From Asterella californica (taxonomy: Eukaryota > Streptophyta > Marchantiopsida > Marchantiales > Aytoniaceae): a stretch of DNA of 64,000 bases. Shown one piece after another: positions 34,461-46,976 of this stretch. The stretch's first letter is position 1, and the number at the start of each line of letters is the position of its first letter. The notes under the pieces were generated by a model. That model was not told the origin of the DNA and did not search any database. It worked only from the letters and a program-made list of their open reading frames with translations. A program made the position numbers and the translations under genes. The DNA is taken from positions 20,558,001 through 20,622,000 of the forward strand of contig JAYKYS010000006.1 in assembly GCA_036924285.1 (NCBI GenBank), read 5' to 3'.

Positions 34461-37442
34461 ATCCTTTTGATCATAATGTTCTCATTCAGTAATGAAATCT
34501 GAAATGTTAAGATTCAATACAAAGCTGTTCACAAGCTGTTTGTGATTTGTTCAAATTCATCTCGATAGTACTGTCTGAGATCTATCGAGTTAAAAGAGTT
34601 ATATAGTTTCTCAGAAAAAAAGGAGAATTCAGTATTCTCCTTGACCTAAATTACAAAAGTATAAAAAAGAAACGTTTGTTTTCTTCCTTTTATACCGATA
34701 CTTGCAGTTTAATCAAAGAAATTTAACATTCTCCGTGATCTAAAGTACCAAAGGGACAATACCGATACTTCTGGTCTAACCATCTAAAAAAGGTTCGCTC
34801 CTTGGTGGGTACAAGCATTTCCGTCAAAGTCATCAGTACAGCTGAAATGCATCAAACTTCGCCAAAAATTGTGTTTTTTGTGCTGAGGAAATACTCTTAT
34901 ATCTAGTTCCAAGCCTCACTCATTGCAAGAGTGATGAATTGATCTTGTGGGTCCAGATTGAAGCCATCATGAATGGTTTCATTGTCGGATGTTGTCACTG
35001 ACAAGCCCAACGGACACTAGGATCATGAGAATGCTCCAACTAAGTAGCTAAGAGAAATTGTGTTCCAGCTTGTTCCGGTCATTATTTATTTAGCTATGAT
35101 GAGAAAAACGAGTTACCCTTGCAGTGGAAGTGCAGGGCTATGCGTTCGCCATATATCCGGATCTAAACTCCTCCTTCTCTCTCTTGTCTTTTGCCAATAC
35201 GACAAAATATACTACACTAGCTGATATATGTTTATGAAACCCAATCGAACCACACTCAAACTGCTTCAACAGGTCCGAAACTTCCTTAGGTCTGCCGGTC
35301 GAACATTTGCCATCCATTTCTGGTTAGATTCCACTCGATTGTCGTTGCAGATGGATATAAGTTTCCGAATCGGTAGTTCAATATTTCCAGTCGTTGTCCA
35401 TGCACAGGAGCTTGATTCGCTCGACCCTGTACTGTGATGACCGAGTTATTGCCGGTTAAAATACCGAGGGAACTACGAAAAGCGAAAGGTGACTGCCGGC
35501 TTTCGGAGCCGATATCCTGATACCAAGGCAAAACCCGATTTGGCAAGCATAGCCTTAGAGAGCTTGGCAACCAAAAGCAAATAGATCTATGACGGACTAC
35601 ATGAACAAAACCAGACCCCTCCCGGCCTTCTCAGGAGCAAAGGCTTAACAAGATCCACTTAGGAACAAAGAACTTTAGAGGCATAAGGGAATACACAACA
35701 AATGCCCAGCATTCCAAAACGCAAAAAGGAGTTGGAAAGGGGCCATTTGGCACTCAACGGGCAAACGTTGTAGCGAAGAAAGTAAAAAAGCGATCACAAA
35801 GGCAGAGACGTATAAGGCTATGCTACGCGAGTCAATTTGCAGTCACTTCTCGACACTGAAAACCGGCGCTGCCGAGTCTGTCCTGTATAGTTATAGTTCG
35901 TTAGGAAGAAAAAACCTCGGATGAATCCAACCATATCAATCTTCAAACACTTTTGTCTGATTACAGTACCTTCTCTTATCCTTGCAAAGGGTCAACGGGG
36001 GGCCAGCATCAACCTAGACTACACCACAGGGTCCAACCTCAGGCTAGCCGCAGGAGGTTGTTTATGCATTTCCTAGAATTCTATACTAGAAATCAAATAT
36101 TTCTCGCAGCGTAGAAGACGGAAGCGTTGAGAGGTCCATCTATATCCATGTCTGAATACTGTAGGGAAGGCAAGGTCAGCCTATGGCCCTAAGCAAGCAC
36201 ATTCGGAAATCAGGAAAAGAGTACGAGGGACGGCCGCCACGTTCTTTCCACTTCTGCTACTCTCGTGTTACTTCCTGGAATACTTTCTCCTGTGTTGGCC
36301 CGACAGAGATCATGGGTCACAAACTTCACAAATTACCACTCGAAGGCTGGATCGGAGCTCTAGCTCTCTGCAATTGGGCCGCGTGATCAGTGAAACTTTG
36401 GCCGTGATTCAGCAAACAAAGAGTAAGACCGGAGCGATTAAACCATAAAACTGATCGGTTTACCCCGAACCAAGAAATGAATATAATGACGGCGAGGTGG
36501 GAGTGGAAGACAGGCAAAGAGGAAATAGTTAAAAAAACAGTTGATTTGATTCTTTGGAAATCCGCTTTGGGAATCTTCGAGGCAGCAACTGATCAAGTCG
36601 TTAAGCGTAGCCTAGCATAGCGTGCAATGATCCTTCTGGTGGTACCAGGGCTCTGGCATCTCCACTCCCGACGGACAATAATCCTTGCATTACAAATTTC
36701 ATGATACTGCGTGTCGATCTCCTCGATGCATGAGATGGATAGAACAGTTCATAGGAACCTAACACCTCGCGTGGCGCGTTTGTTTGAGAGGAAGTGAGCA
36801 GTGAAGCTATGGAACGGAAGAACTTAATCGGCCTCAGATCAGTAGCGCAGCGGAGCACCGCGCTAACGACGGTCCACCAGCACTAGCACAACCGCGATCG
36901 AGAATTGCAAGAGCAAGCTTTCAAGGCAGGAATGCAAGCCTTGAGTGGCCCACCATTGAATTCAAACTTTATGTCTTCCATCGCGACCTTTTCTCGTGTT
37001 CGACGTCGACCGCCCGCGGGCGACTCTGATAAAGAAGGAAAATCACGAAATAACTTACGGAATAACTTACGGAAAACAGAACGGAAACTCAATCTCGTCA
37101 TGCCACTTACTCGAGGAGTCAAGTTCGCCCGTCCTAGAATTCAAGTTCTTCTATGTTTATGTTCTTCTATGTCTTGTCTTTTATAACATCATGGTCGCCA
37201 CATAAGATCTAGCGGTAATAAACGGTCCATCGCGAAATAACAAGCATTCAAGAAAAGAGAACATAAAAGAAAGAAGTTACTGCCTCGTCTTTGGAGGAGC
37301 TTTCGGTTGTAATTATATTATCGTAGTTATGGAGTCATCGTATTCAACACTAAGCTTCTTCTTACAGGCATTAATTGCAGTGCGTGTAAGTGACTCCCTT
37401 GACTTCTTATTGTTGTCTGTCAAGAACTCTTGAACTCTCAAC
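34461..37442. other. Non-coding stretch
   Basis: Short frames only; no recognisable protein or RNA. A direct repeat AATAACTTACGG (twice) lies at about 37049-37073. Confidence 0.4.
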
Positions 37443-37532
37443 TATCTGTAGTTGAGATGGTTGAGTCCCATACCTCTAAGCGAAAGATTTGGGGTTCAAA
37501 CCCTCTTGTTCTCGGTTGGAGGTGCAACAAAG
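37443..37532 (+). repeat. tRNA-like (SINE-like) sequence
   Basis: GAGATGGTTGAGTCC (A-box-like) is followed about 35 bases later by GGGGTTCAAACCCTC (B-box-like, T-arm-like), the spacing expected of tRNA-derived RNA polymerase III promoters. It continues with CGGTTGGAGGTGCA, shared with the repeat at 2374-2545. A complete cloverleaf with anticodon was not found, so a tRNA-derived retroposon is favoured over a tRNA gene. Confidence 0.4.
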
Positions 37533-38038
37533 TGGCTGTCGTGTGAAATTAGTCCGAGTACGCTGTGATTACTCACAAAGGACAGTCCGATGCCCCTTGA
37601 AGGGATAAATGGACAAGATAAACATTAAACTATGCCTTGGCTAAATCCTGTATCAAATGAAGGGTCTATGTCTTCGCTAAATCGTATTCCTCATAAGATC
37701 TAAGCGGTGACAAACGATCCATCACAAAGAGACAAGCACTCACAACAAAAAGGACATAAAGGGAAGAAGATATGGCCTCGCTTTTTTTAAGAGCTTTCAA
37801 TTCTAATTTCGTGCCGTAGCTATAGGGTCGGTCCGCAAGCCACTGCCGTTGTCTTAAGAGTCTTGGTGAAATTATGTTTAACAAAGACACATACTCTTTT
37901 GTCGATAGAGGATTTAGTGAAGATAATGATTCTGGACAAGACTTACTCACACACACAATGAAGGCGTACCATCAATGCTTGTAAGAAGAAGCTTAGCATT
38001 GAGGATTATACTTGACTGAGTGATTCATGTCCGCTATT

Positions 38039-38430
38039 AGAGGTGTCAAAGTTAGTAACCTTCTCAAAGATTTGACAGCTGCAGGAGTGAGTAACGACTT
38101 CGGCCAGACTGCGGTTAGTGTTTCATGCGAGCACTTCCGGAGGTACCCACAGGAAATGTCGCGGGTGTTTTTTTAACGGCTATTCACTCATTTCATCCGC
38201 TTTTTTTTACAATAGATTCTTTATTGCTTTCTTTACAATGGATTCTTTACTGCTCTGAGTAATTATCTTGAGTGTACAAACTGAAAAATAATCAATGATA
38301 AAATTGTGATGTCCAGTCACAAATGCAATCCAGAATGAGTCGTCATTTATATACAAAGTTACCAGTGACAATTCTATAGCCAGTTACCTCTCGCCGTGGA
38401 AAAATATTTACTCCGAACTTTGACACCTCT
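38039..38430. mobile_element. Non-autonomous TIR element, copy 2
   Basis: It starts AGAGGTGTCAAAGTTAG (38039-38055) and ends CGAACTTTGACACCTCT (38414-38430), 15 of 17 positions inverted-complementary. ATT flanks both sides (38036-38038, 38431-38433), exactly as in copy 1. Inner sequence near its left end (GTGAGTAACGACTTCGGC, GCGGTTAGTGTTTC) aligns with the reverse complement of the right end of copy 1. At 392 bp it is internally deleted relative to that 714-bp copy. Confidence 0.72.
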
Positions 38431-41400
38431 ATTGTTGTCTTCGCTATATCTTATATCGACTAAAGGATATCTGTCTTTCCTAATCATAATCTCCACCAAG
38501 AACATTAAGACAACGGTAGTGACCTACAATGGAATAGAGAAGGAAGACATACACCTTAAGCAGCAGCGGCCTGGCGTCACACACGCAAGAAAAACAATGT
38601 GAAGATTCAAGCTCAAGACATTTTTACCCTAGAACCAATTTCTCACCACGACTCACTGTCAAAATCGATACATATAGTCATTCATATACATATATCTACA
38701 TGTACTACACCTCTGTCCGACCTCGCACGAGTCGGTCGTGTCATCAATGTTTGTAAGACGAGGGCTAGCGCTTATTCTCGTCGTTCACTTCTACATGAGA
38801 GCGACGCATTTGAGAGAATTAGAAACTCTCGAGCACTAAGATTTCACCAAACATTGCCATCTTAACTACATCAGTTTTAGCAACAAAAACTTCGTGCTTT
38901 GCTAGAATTATTGGAATGTCCACTAAAACCTACCGCTTTTTGGTAGGTTCATCAGCTTGTGGTACCTTCCGATGCTAAACGAAAGAGTAAGAGAGGTTAC
39001 AGTACTACTAATATGTTCACAGCGAAAGAGTCCTAAAAAGTAAATTAACCATTGAAATGTTGTTTGTTAGTCTCTACTGTAATCCAATTACTCCAAGTTC
39101 CACGAAACCCTAAATCATCTTGCAAACTGACCAACTGAACATCAATGCATATTCACCTCTTGCATCCGAAGATGGAAGAGGAGAATATGGAAGGTGGTGT
39201 AATTTATCATCTAAGCCTTCCGATACTTTACACCCCAGATTAAATATTTTCTTGACTCAATACTCCACAAATCTGATGTCTCATGGAATATGGTTTCATG
39301 TGTTTCACTTACAAGTTTTCTCTACCACTTCCTGCATACCTCTAACATCTAACATTTATATATATATATACTTTTCTCATGAAATTAATCCATAATTGTA
39401 ACTTAACATTTAAAGAATCCTTATAAATATTAAATAAAAACATTTATTTAACCCTAAATCCAAAATACTATATCTGACCCAGTTTGATAATCACATCCAC
39501 TTATATCCGGATCCATTACCTCTCTCTCGATGCTTGTCTTTTTCTCTCTTGCCGGACAGGAAGTCCAGATTGCATGCATATTTGACGTGCTCCTTTGCAT
39601 TTCCTCTACTTTTTATTTGACGTGCACCTTTTCACTTCTTCTCAAGAAGAGAGGAAGTTCTACCGAAATGCTAATTCTTCTTATGAAAAGAGGGAGAAGA
39701 AATATTGCACATTGTATTATATGTAGACTAGTAAGAAAATCGTGAAGTACCGTAACCTTAGAGTTCGAATTAAGTATTTCTGCAGATGAAATTCTGTTCA
39801 AATCATTTCTTTCTTTGTTGAGTTTTAGTAACTTCCATAATGAAGTTGGAAGGTTAAAGTTGTGGATATGATAACCTGAAGTTTTGTTATAAACGAAGGT
39901 GCTAGTAAATTAAAGGACGTTTGGGACAGTTTCATATAACAAATACCATTCTTCACGGACGTCATAACTTTTCCAAAGCCCTTCTAGGACGTGAAAAGTA
40001 GTGCAGGCCCGTCAATCTGCAAGTTCAGGGCCTGGACTCGTGACCGACGGTGCGTGTCAACGAGAGCCAATACCACCGGCAAGTTACAGGAACGCAAGTG
40101 GAACAGGCTCATTTCCCGTCGCGTTCCACTGAGATATGAAGCTTCAGCATGACCTGCCGTTAGCCCTTTCTGACTTTTTGGGATATTACTCTTTCCCGTG
40201 ACTATCACGTATGACTGTGGAAATGACTATCACGTCTGACTTAGTTACTTAGAGATTAGGGAAAGTCCGCGAATCGCCACTTTCCTCCCCCATAGCTCTC
40301 CCATCAATCGTTTTTGGGAACCTCACGGTAAAGGATCGGGACGCAAAGGGAACCATTAACGTTAACTTTGAGCATCTCTAACAGGGGTGTTGGAATCTTT
40401 TTGGAAGATTTTTTAGCTTTCTTCGAAGAGATGGGATTTCGGCCAGGTCTTTTGTGGATGTTTTCTGTGAACACTTCAAGAGTGCCTCAAAAGAATATCA
40501 CAAGTAGACAGCTCACTTTTGAAGTAGAGAATCTATTACTCAAAATAATTATTTCAAACGTCAGAGAAGCAATTACTGAAGAGATAATAGTGTACACTCG
40601 TAAAGGAGATCCAAAGTCAACCGCTGAGATTACAGCTTTTCCTCTTTCAACCGTTTGAAGAATATTTCGTCTTAACTTCAAAACCCCTAATAGCACCACC
40701 GATATTAAGAAACCCTTGTCCTCTAACCAAATCGCTAGAGGGATTAAACGCAAACCTCAAAGCTCTTAACGAATATCAATCACAGAGTCAAACAAGATGG
40801 CTACGTGAAACGCCCATTTCGTTCACGCATGACTGCCACAGAAGGACGGTGATTGTACGAGTGTCCTATCTTCAATCTTCTATCAATCACTGAAGGCAAA
40901 GCCCAGGCGCGGAACCACTGGACATAAGGGGTTTCAAAAGTTAGGGCGTCTCAAACCTTACCTTGTACAAATAAGACCAAGCTGTTGTAGGAAGCTGCTA
41001 AAGGGAAGAGAACGGTTCGTGAAAACGCCTCTAAAGTTTAGGGTTTAGATCTAAACCTTAAACCCTAGACCTTTTTACGGTACCTCCCGTTTGAACCAAA
41101 AACCTATGCGTCAGCGATTTATCAAATCTGAATTCGTTCCTCCCTTCTTTCCAGCGATTCCCTCTATCCTTTCCTCTTCTTGATAATCTTTAAAATCACG
41201 ACAAAATACACTACAAGACATCCATCCCCTCCTTTCCTTTTTCCACAATCCACGTATATGCTATGCTAACGCATAGCAACTGTGCTTTGCCAGAGAGATA
41301 TTTGAGACACCTTAACAGCTACTTGGTATCCTTGCAAAACCGCATGTATAAATCACTGTAAACTGATCGGGTCCCAGATATTCGAGAGCACAGCGAAAAA

Positions 41401-42239
41401 TACTAACTATGAGTGAGCATATTTGAAGTGGATCAAAGTCCCTACGCTTCTTTTACGAGGCCAGGCCTACACTGGTCCCGCTGCGTATCGGTGCTAGCCA
41501 GATCCGCGAGGATTCCTTAGTACTATTGAACAACCATCACCCATCTCCAGGGGAATAACCGTCTCTAGCCCAAAGAAGTGCAAGCCAGAAAAGATAGTTT
41601 TCCGTCGATCAAGAACCCCTCCATACGCATTCGTTGCGTCCGTTTCTCAAAATTTACACTAAACATAAGGATTGAAAGTTTAGGGTTTAGTAAACATTGT
41701 GCTTAAAGTATTGAATAAACCTATCAACACCTACAGACGGGTCCTTTTCTTCTTTCCAAAGTCGAGCGCATAATCCATTCCCACTTCAATCAATCATCAC
41801 ATAAACGGACGACAACAGAGCAACAGTATCGGTCGTCGGGAGGGACAAAGAAAGCGTTCCCGGAGGAACTACAGGGAAAAAGGCGGGCCACACCTTCACT
41901 AAATCCGGCAACGATGCAACTTCTAGTGAATCGACGAATAAAATAACGGCTCATGGGGCCCGAAGGATTGTGACGGTTGAACTCACGCTTTGCTTCAGTT
42001 ACGAGCCACAGCACACGGGAAAAGAGGCGGGGCTCCCTAACTGACACGCTGCGGTCACTCGCTGCTTCAGTTCTTCAAGTTAGCATGGAGAAGAGGCTAC
42101 CGGATGAGATGCGACGGGAAGTGGAGGCAGAGGACGAGGAGGAAGAGTTGCGAGGGACGCGAAGGGATGGATGAGAAGCGGCTGCTTCATACGCGGTTCG
42201 ACGTGGCAATGAGCCGGAAACCAACGGCAACGGATTTTA
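38431..42239. other. Intergenic stretch with telomere-like words
   Basis: No recognisable gene. Near 41035-41070, GTTTAGGGTTTAG is followed by its inverted counterpart CTAAACCTTAAACCCTAG, forming the palindrome GGTTTAGATCTAAACC (41042-41057). A further AGTTTAGGGTTTAG lies near 41678. These resemble the plant telomere repeat TTTAGGG but are too few to be an interstitial telomere array. Confidence 0.4.
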
Positions 42240-42569
42240 ATGGCAGGAATAGCACGCATCTTTACAACCCTAAACGAGCGCTTCGAGAGACTGGTAACGC
42301 GCGTGGATCAAATCGATGCACGCAAAGGCAATAGTGCGGGTCCAGATGTGATCGCACAGCAGCAGGCCACGAGGCAATCCATCGCAGGACTGGTCAGACG
42401 CATCGATTCGATAGAAGAGCGACAGAAGAGGCTGCAGGACTCCGTTGACAAACTCAATACTGTCTGTGAAGGCATGAAAGCGTGCCTGCTCGACTACAAT
42501 CCTTCTACGACACAAAGAATGACCAAAAAGCGAAATTCAAGCGTTTATACCTCACCTCTTCAAAGGTGA
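42240..42569 (+). CDS. Hypothetical coiled-coil protein, possibly a fragment
   Basis: The 109-residue frame is rich in Arg, Glu, Gln, Leu and Ile with heptad-like spacing (LNERFERLVTRVDQIDA, IAGLVRRIDSIEERQKRLQD, VDKLNTV), so a coiled coil is likely. I do not recognise the family. It may be a lone exon, or the N-terminal oligomerisation segment of a transposable-element protein. No start context, splice partner or paralog could be shown. Confidence 0.3.
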   Translation: MAGIARIFTTLNERFERLVTRVDQIDARKGNSAGPDVIAQQQATRQSIAGLVRRIDSIEERQKRLQDSVDKLNTVCEGMKACLLDYNPSTTQRMTKKRNSSVYTSPLQR

Positions 42570-44055
42570 TGGATGCACTCCGGCGTCTAGATTATTACGA
42601 GCTCGCAGGACTTTGAAGAACGACGCAAAATAAAACGTCAAATGGAGAAAACCCTTGGGAGTCTGCCATTCAGTTTCAATCAAAAGCCCTGCTTCTACAC
42701 CACCCTCAGGACGATACGTCCACATCACTGCTCGAGCTCTTGCATCTATCACATATTCGCAGGAGCAGCGAAGACAGAAAGGCCGGTTTGTATCCCCGGT
42801 AGGAGGTGAGGGGAGGACCGAGACAGGATAAAAACAGGAGACGACCCCCTTCAGAAGGACCTGAACAAGAAAGGACTAGTTCCTCCCGAAGCGACGAAAA
42901 TAGGTTGAATCCCATAGCCTTAATGGATGCCCTCCTGTCGTCCAGTCAAGGTTTCGATTGATCGCCCAATTCCAGGAACCAATGATGCCCAAATCGGTCT
43001 CCATTACCGTACTTCCATTCCTGTGTAGATGTCATGGCCATGGAGTCAAACTAGATTAAACCATCCAGCATTGCAAGGGGTTTTCCCTCTTCTCTCTTAG
43101 GAGGCCGACTGTCAGCTGGAGGATTACAATCGTCAATTTTGAACTGCACAAAATGCAAATAAGAAAGACCTGCTCCGTCCGACTGCAACCACCTGCCCCC
43201 TAATAATGACGTTAATTTATAGCCACTGTATCCTACTCAGAAAGAAAAGCAGGATATGTTTACCACCACCACCACCAGAGCACCTCACCCGCTGACGCAG
43301 AAGCTTCCCCGTTGTAGTAACCAATTACAAACCTCAGGTCGCCAAGTACAAGAAAGTCAAAATATCATCCGTTAAGCCTCTTAAGTGGAGATCCACGGTG
43401 GGTCCTGCATGAGAATGGTCAAAACCAAGGTCGGAACTCGATCCGTAACTTTGTACAGTGGTAAAATTTTGACAGTTTCGTAAAATTAAACAAATATTCA
43501 AGCCTACAGAATTGTGTGAAAATATCATCTACATTCCCAAGGATCCCTCTGAAGAATCTCACATCCACGTCCACTGCAATACAAAGTCTACAGCGCGAAG
43601 CGAGTTTCACCTACCAGCTGTGTCGTACGTAGTAATCCACAGAGTATGGTGCAGCCGGTTCATCAGACGCCACTTATGGCTCCTGACTCCGAACTCTACA
43701 CACAACTCTTCAGTACAAAAGTTATCACAACTCTTCAGTACAAGCTTAGTCCGAATAATCATGGTTCTCCGCTTCCTCAAAACACAGATCGAATCTGGAA
43801 AACATTACTAAAGATGAAAGACTCCTGCAACCGAACAGGAAGTCCGGACCCCAAAGCTTTGAAGAACAACCCAAAGTATAGTGAAGTAATCTGAAGAGAA
43901 GCTTAATGCTGCTACCGAGGAAGGCCAAAATTTACATTTTGTAGGAGTGAATACTCACTTTAGAAAAAATGATGTATGGAGACCCTTAGCTTGTGCTGCG
44001 GCATCATGTTTTGAAGTGCCTTTATTACTGATGAGAAGACCCCAATGACGGTAAT
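42570..44055. other. Non-coding stretch downstream of TRM61
   Basis: The part next to 44056 presumably holds the 3' untranslated region of the minus-strand methyltransferase gene. The rest has short frames without resemblance to proteins. Confidence 0.4.
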
Positions 44056-46238
44056 TTACACTGCTCTTCGAGCAAAAGTAAGATAACCAGTATGCCCCTT
44101 GGCTTCTGCTTCAGGTCGAGCCACTATCGAACGTCTGGACCCTTGCGGCTGCTCTCCCCTACTTCTACCTTTCTTTGGGCCTTTCTTCATCCAATTATCT
44201 CTGACACTCACCTCAGTTTGGTCTTTCTCAGAGTCGCTAATCTTCGAGTCTACGGAGCATAACCGCTTATGAGGAGGTGAACTCTTTGGACTAAGAAGCA
44301 CACAACATTCAATGTCGTTGCTGACAAGGTCTAGGCCAAGGTCCGTGCCAAAATGCTCTTCATGCACTTCATATGTGCGCAGTAGCACCTCAAAAGTTCT
44401 CAAATCTACAAACGAATCACCACGATGAGTTGCTCGACATGTCCACTCGTTCACGGACACCACACTCACTAAATTTCGAGTCACTTTCAGATGCTTAGAA
44501 CTAAGAATCTGGTGGCACCAGAGCTCATCTTGACCAAAGCAAGCCACAAACTAGAATACAGTAACCACCGTGAGGACTTGGTGGCACCCAATTGGGATGA
44601 AAGTAACTGGTATCATTACCTGAAACTATTATACGGATTAACCATAGAACTACGGTGATCAACAGGATGAAATCGATGCTAGCTTTAACGACAACAACAC
44701 CGTATAAGGAATTCAGCTATATACGCGAACAGGAAACATTCAATAAGTTAATAGCGATCCTCGTACCTCTAAACTCGATTGTCGTCAGGGCTTCGCAAGT
44801 GCGCTGGACCTGCTCCATGCAAGGAGAAAAGGAACAAACAGGAGAGTCTGCCCGCAATGATTTCGCAACTGAAGGTATGGCCAACCATGGCTGAGGCAAG
44901 TCCAAAAACACAGCATCTACTTCGTTCGCAAATGCTTCAGGAAAACCTTCACCCTGTATGTCTCTCACGGTAACCGTGACGAAGCTGCTAAGACCGGTCC
45001 TCTCAAAGTCTTTTCTGTGCAACAATCCGAGACAAATCAGGACATACAACACCAAAAAGAACAGGATAATGTCTCCAAATCAGATGCCAGTAACAATTGT
45101 GGATATATCTTGCAGGGGATAAACGGAGAACCAGCAGAGAAAAATACTGAACCTCTTTAACAACCCACAAACCAGTCACAGCAGATTTTAGTAAATAAAA
45201 TGCAAAACACTCAACTGGAGTCATTACTCGTAGCAAGCAATATCAACTGCAATTTCTCCCATCCCGTTTTTCAGCATTTCCACCCAGTATATAACTAGTT
45301 CTAGTAGTGACAGTTGTCACAGCAGGACAGAAAACAGCAACAATTTTATTTCCGAGTTCAACCGTTCACTTGGCCTTCTTCGTATAACATTACGTAACCT
45401 CCCAGTTTATGTAAAGCTGGACCATTACACAAAGCAGTTCTGATCCATAGTTCCACAATTCGTCCCGCAGTTCCAGCGTGACAGTCTATATGTCGAACAT
45501 GAAACTCACAGTCACATATTACACACAGGTCCACCACTGGTAAATTCCTGCCTTGCACCCTCGTGTGTAATGCGTAGATAAGTTACCTTACTTGACTAGT
45601 AAAGAACATGACACAGTCTGACTGCAACATCCAAGAACCCTCCGAAAGGTCAGCCAGAGTGTATGTTTGGACACAGATCCAAAATTATTTGTACCAGAGA
45701 TCGACATGCAGTTTCCTACTTCTCTAATAGACTCTAATTCTATTCCTCGGTGACCAGACAAAGATCATTCTGCACACAATAGTCACCTGGCTGCTTCAGC
45801 ACGCTGTTCGTGGAAGTCAAATGTGTAGACGTGGCCGGTCGGAGCGGCAGCCCTGGCTAGAGCGGTGGTGAGCGACCCACTTCCAGTTCCAGATTCCATG
45901 ACCACACAACCGGGCCTCACCTCTAAATAAGCTAATACGAAGCTAATATCCATTATGTACAAAATTTGTGTCCTGTGCGTCAAGACCAGAGTCCATAGCT
46001 GAGGTGACGGTGCCAGCAAGTGTACGAACCCGCCCTTCTTCCCGATGACTTTACATCCAAACGGTTTCCCAATCCAGTCATTGTGCATGAAAAGCCCATA
46101 TCGATTTTGAAACTCCCCATTTTTTGTCACCGTCACTGCTTTCATCTGCTTGTGGCTCTCGTACACTACCACTAGGTCACCATCCTTTATCAATCTGTCG
46201 CCTTTCCGAACTTCCGCTACATCCTGCAGCGGCAGCAT
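44056..46238 (-). CDS. TRM61: tRNA (adenine-58-N1)-methyltransferase catalytic subunit TRM61 (three exons)
   Basis: Exons at 46238-45787, 45014-44767 and 44405-44056 join through GT-AG introns with continuous frame (phases 2 and 1) into a 349-residue protein, a usual length for plant TRM61. The enzyme uses S-adenosylmethionine to make m1A58 in the T-loop of tRNAs, working with the non-catalytic subunit TRM6. Visible hallmarks are HNDWIGKPFG and LLAPSPQLWTLVLTHRTQ in the N-terminal beta domain, the SAM-binding VVMESGTGSGSLTTALARA, DFHEQRA, VRDIQGEGFP, the catalytic-region motif FLDLPQPW, SFSPCMEQVQRTCE, LRTFEVLLRTYEV and the C-terminal GHTGYLTFARR. A basic stretch (KKGPKKGRSRG) before the end could be a nuclear signal. 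No lesion is seen. The start Met is the first in frame and matches the family start. Confidence 0.93.
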
Positions 46239-46861
46239 TGTTGCTCACCGATTCACATATGCACCGACTTTGAAATCCAACTTGCTGCCCGTCCCCGAAG
46301 TTTTATTCGCCCTGGAAAAACAAGAAACAACCCTAAACCCTCCCACAATTTGCTATTCGCTAACTCGGTCTCTCTCCCTTCAAACGAGACTTCAAATACG
46401 GGCTATCTAACGCAGAATTTGCGAATGTGTCGAAGTATATCGGGACGTCCGAGCACAGTCTAGCATCATCCGTGTCTGCTGGGACTAGCACCCAGCTAGT
46501 CCGCGGTCACGCCCCAAGTTCTCTCAAGCGCTGCTCTTGGGTTCGACTTCCGCAACTCGACCGTAGTCGCCTCGGCTAACTGCGACCACTGGCGGGGATT
46601 CGAAATGCAAACCGCTGTACGGCGTATCGCAAAACATCGTTAATTTAATCTACTACTAGTAATGTCGCTTGTAGGGAAGGCTCAAGCCCGTATTAAGTGG
46701 GACTCGGGCTCTAGGGAAGTGCGATTTGACGCGCAGGAGTATCGTAGTAATTTAGGGTTCCTCGGACATTTTTGGATTATATAGTTCTGAAATGTCTTAG
46801 CCCGTGTAGGTACTACTCTATTTGAATAAAACCCTACTCCTAATGGGCAGTGGAAATTAAA
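46239..46861. other. Upstream region of TRM61
   Basis: This probably includes the TRM61 promoter and 5' leader. Two tRNA T-arm-like words (GGGTTCGACTTCC near 46539 and GGGGATTCGAA near 46595) occur, but no cloverleaf can be drawn, so no tRNA is called. Confidence 0.35.
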
Positions 46862-46976
46862 CTTATTAAAATGGTTCACCATTATATTTTCACCATTTAA
46901 CTTACTTAAATAGTTTATCATTATATTTTCACCATTTAACTTATTTAAATAATTCAATATTATCTTTCATCATTTA
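46862..46976 (+). repeat. Three-copy 39-bp tandem repeat
   Basis: Units start at 46862, 46901 and 46940; the shared core is TTATATTTTCACCATTTAA. The unit is AT-rich and 39 bp is a multiple of three, so the minus strand reads as a 13-residue repeat. That is probably incidental, as no gene model supports it. Confidence 0.85.

Noticed and set aside
46480..46620. Possible tRNA genes from GGGTTCGACTTCC and GGGGATTCGAA words
   Set aside because: No acceptor, D and anticodon arms could be folded at tRNA spacing around either word.
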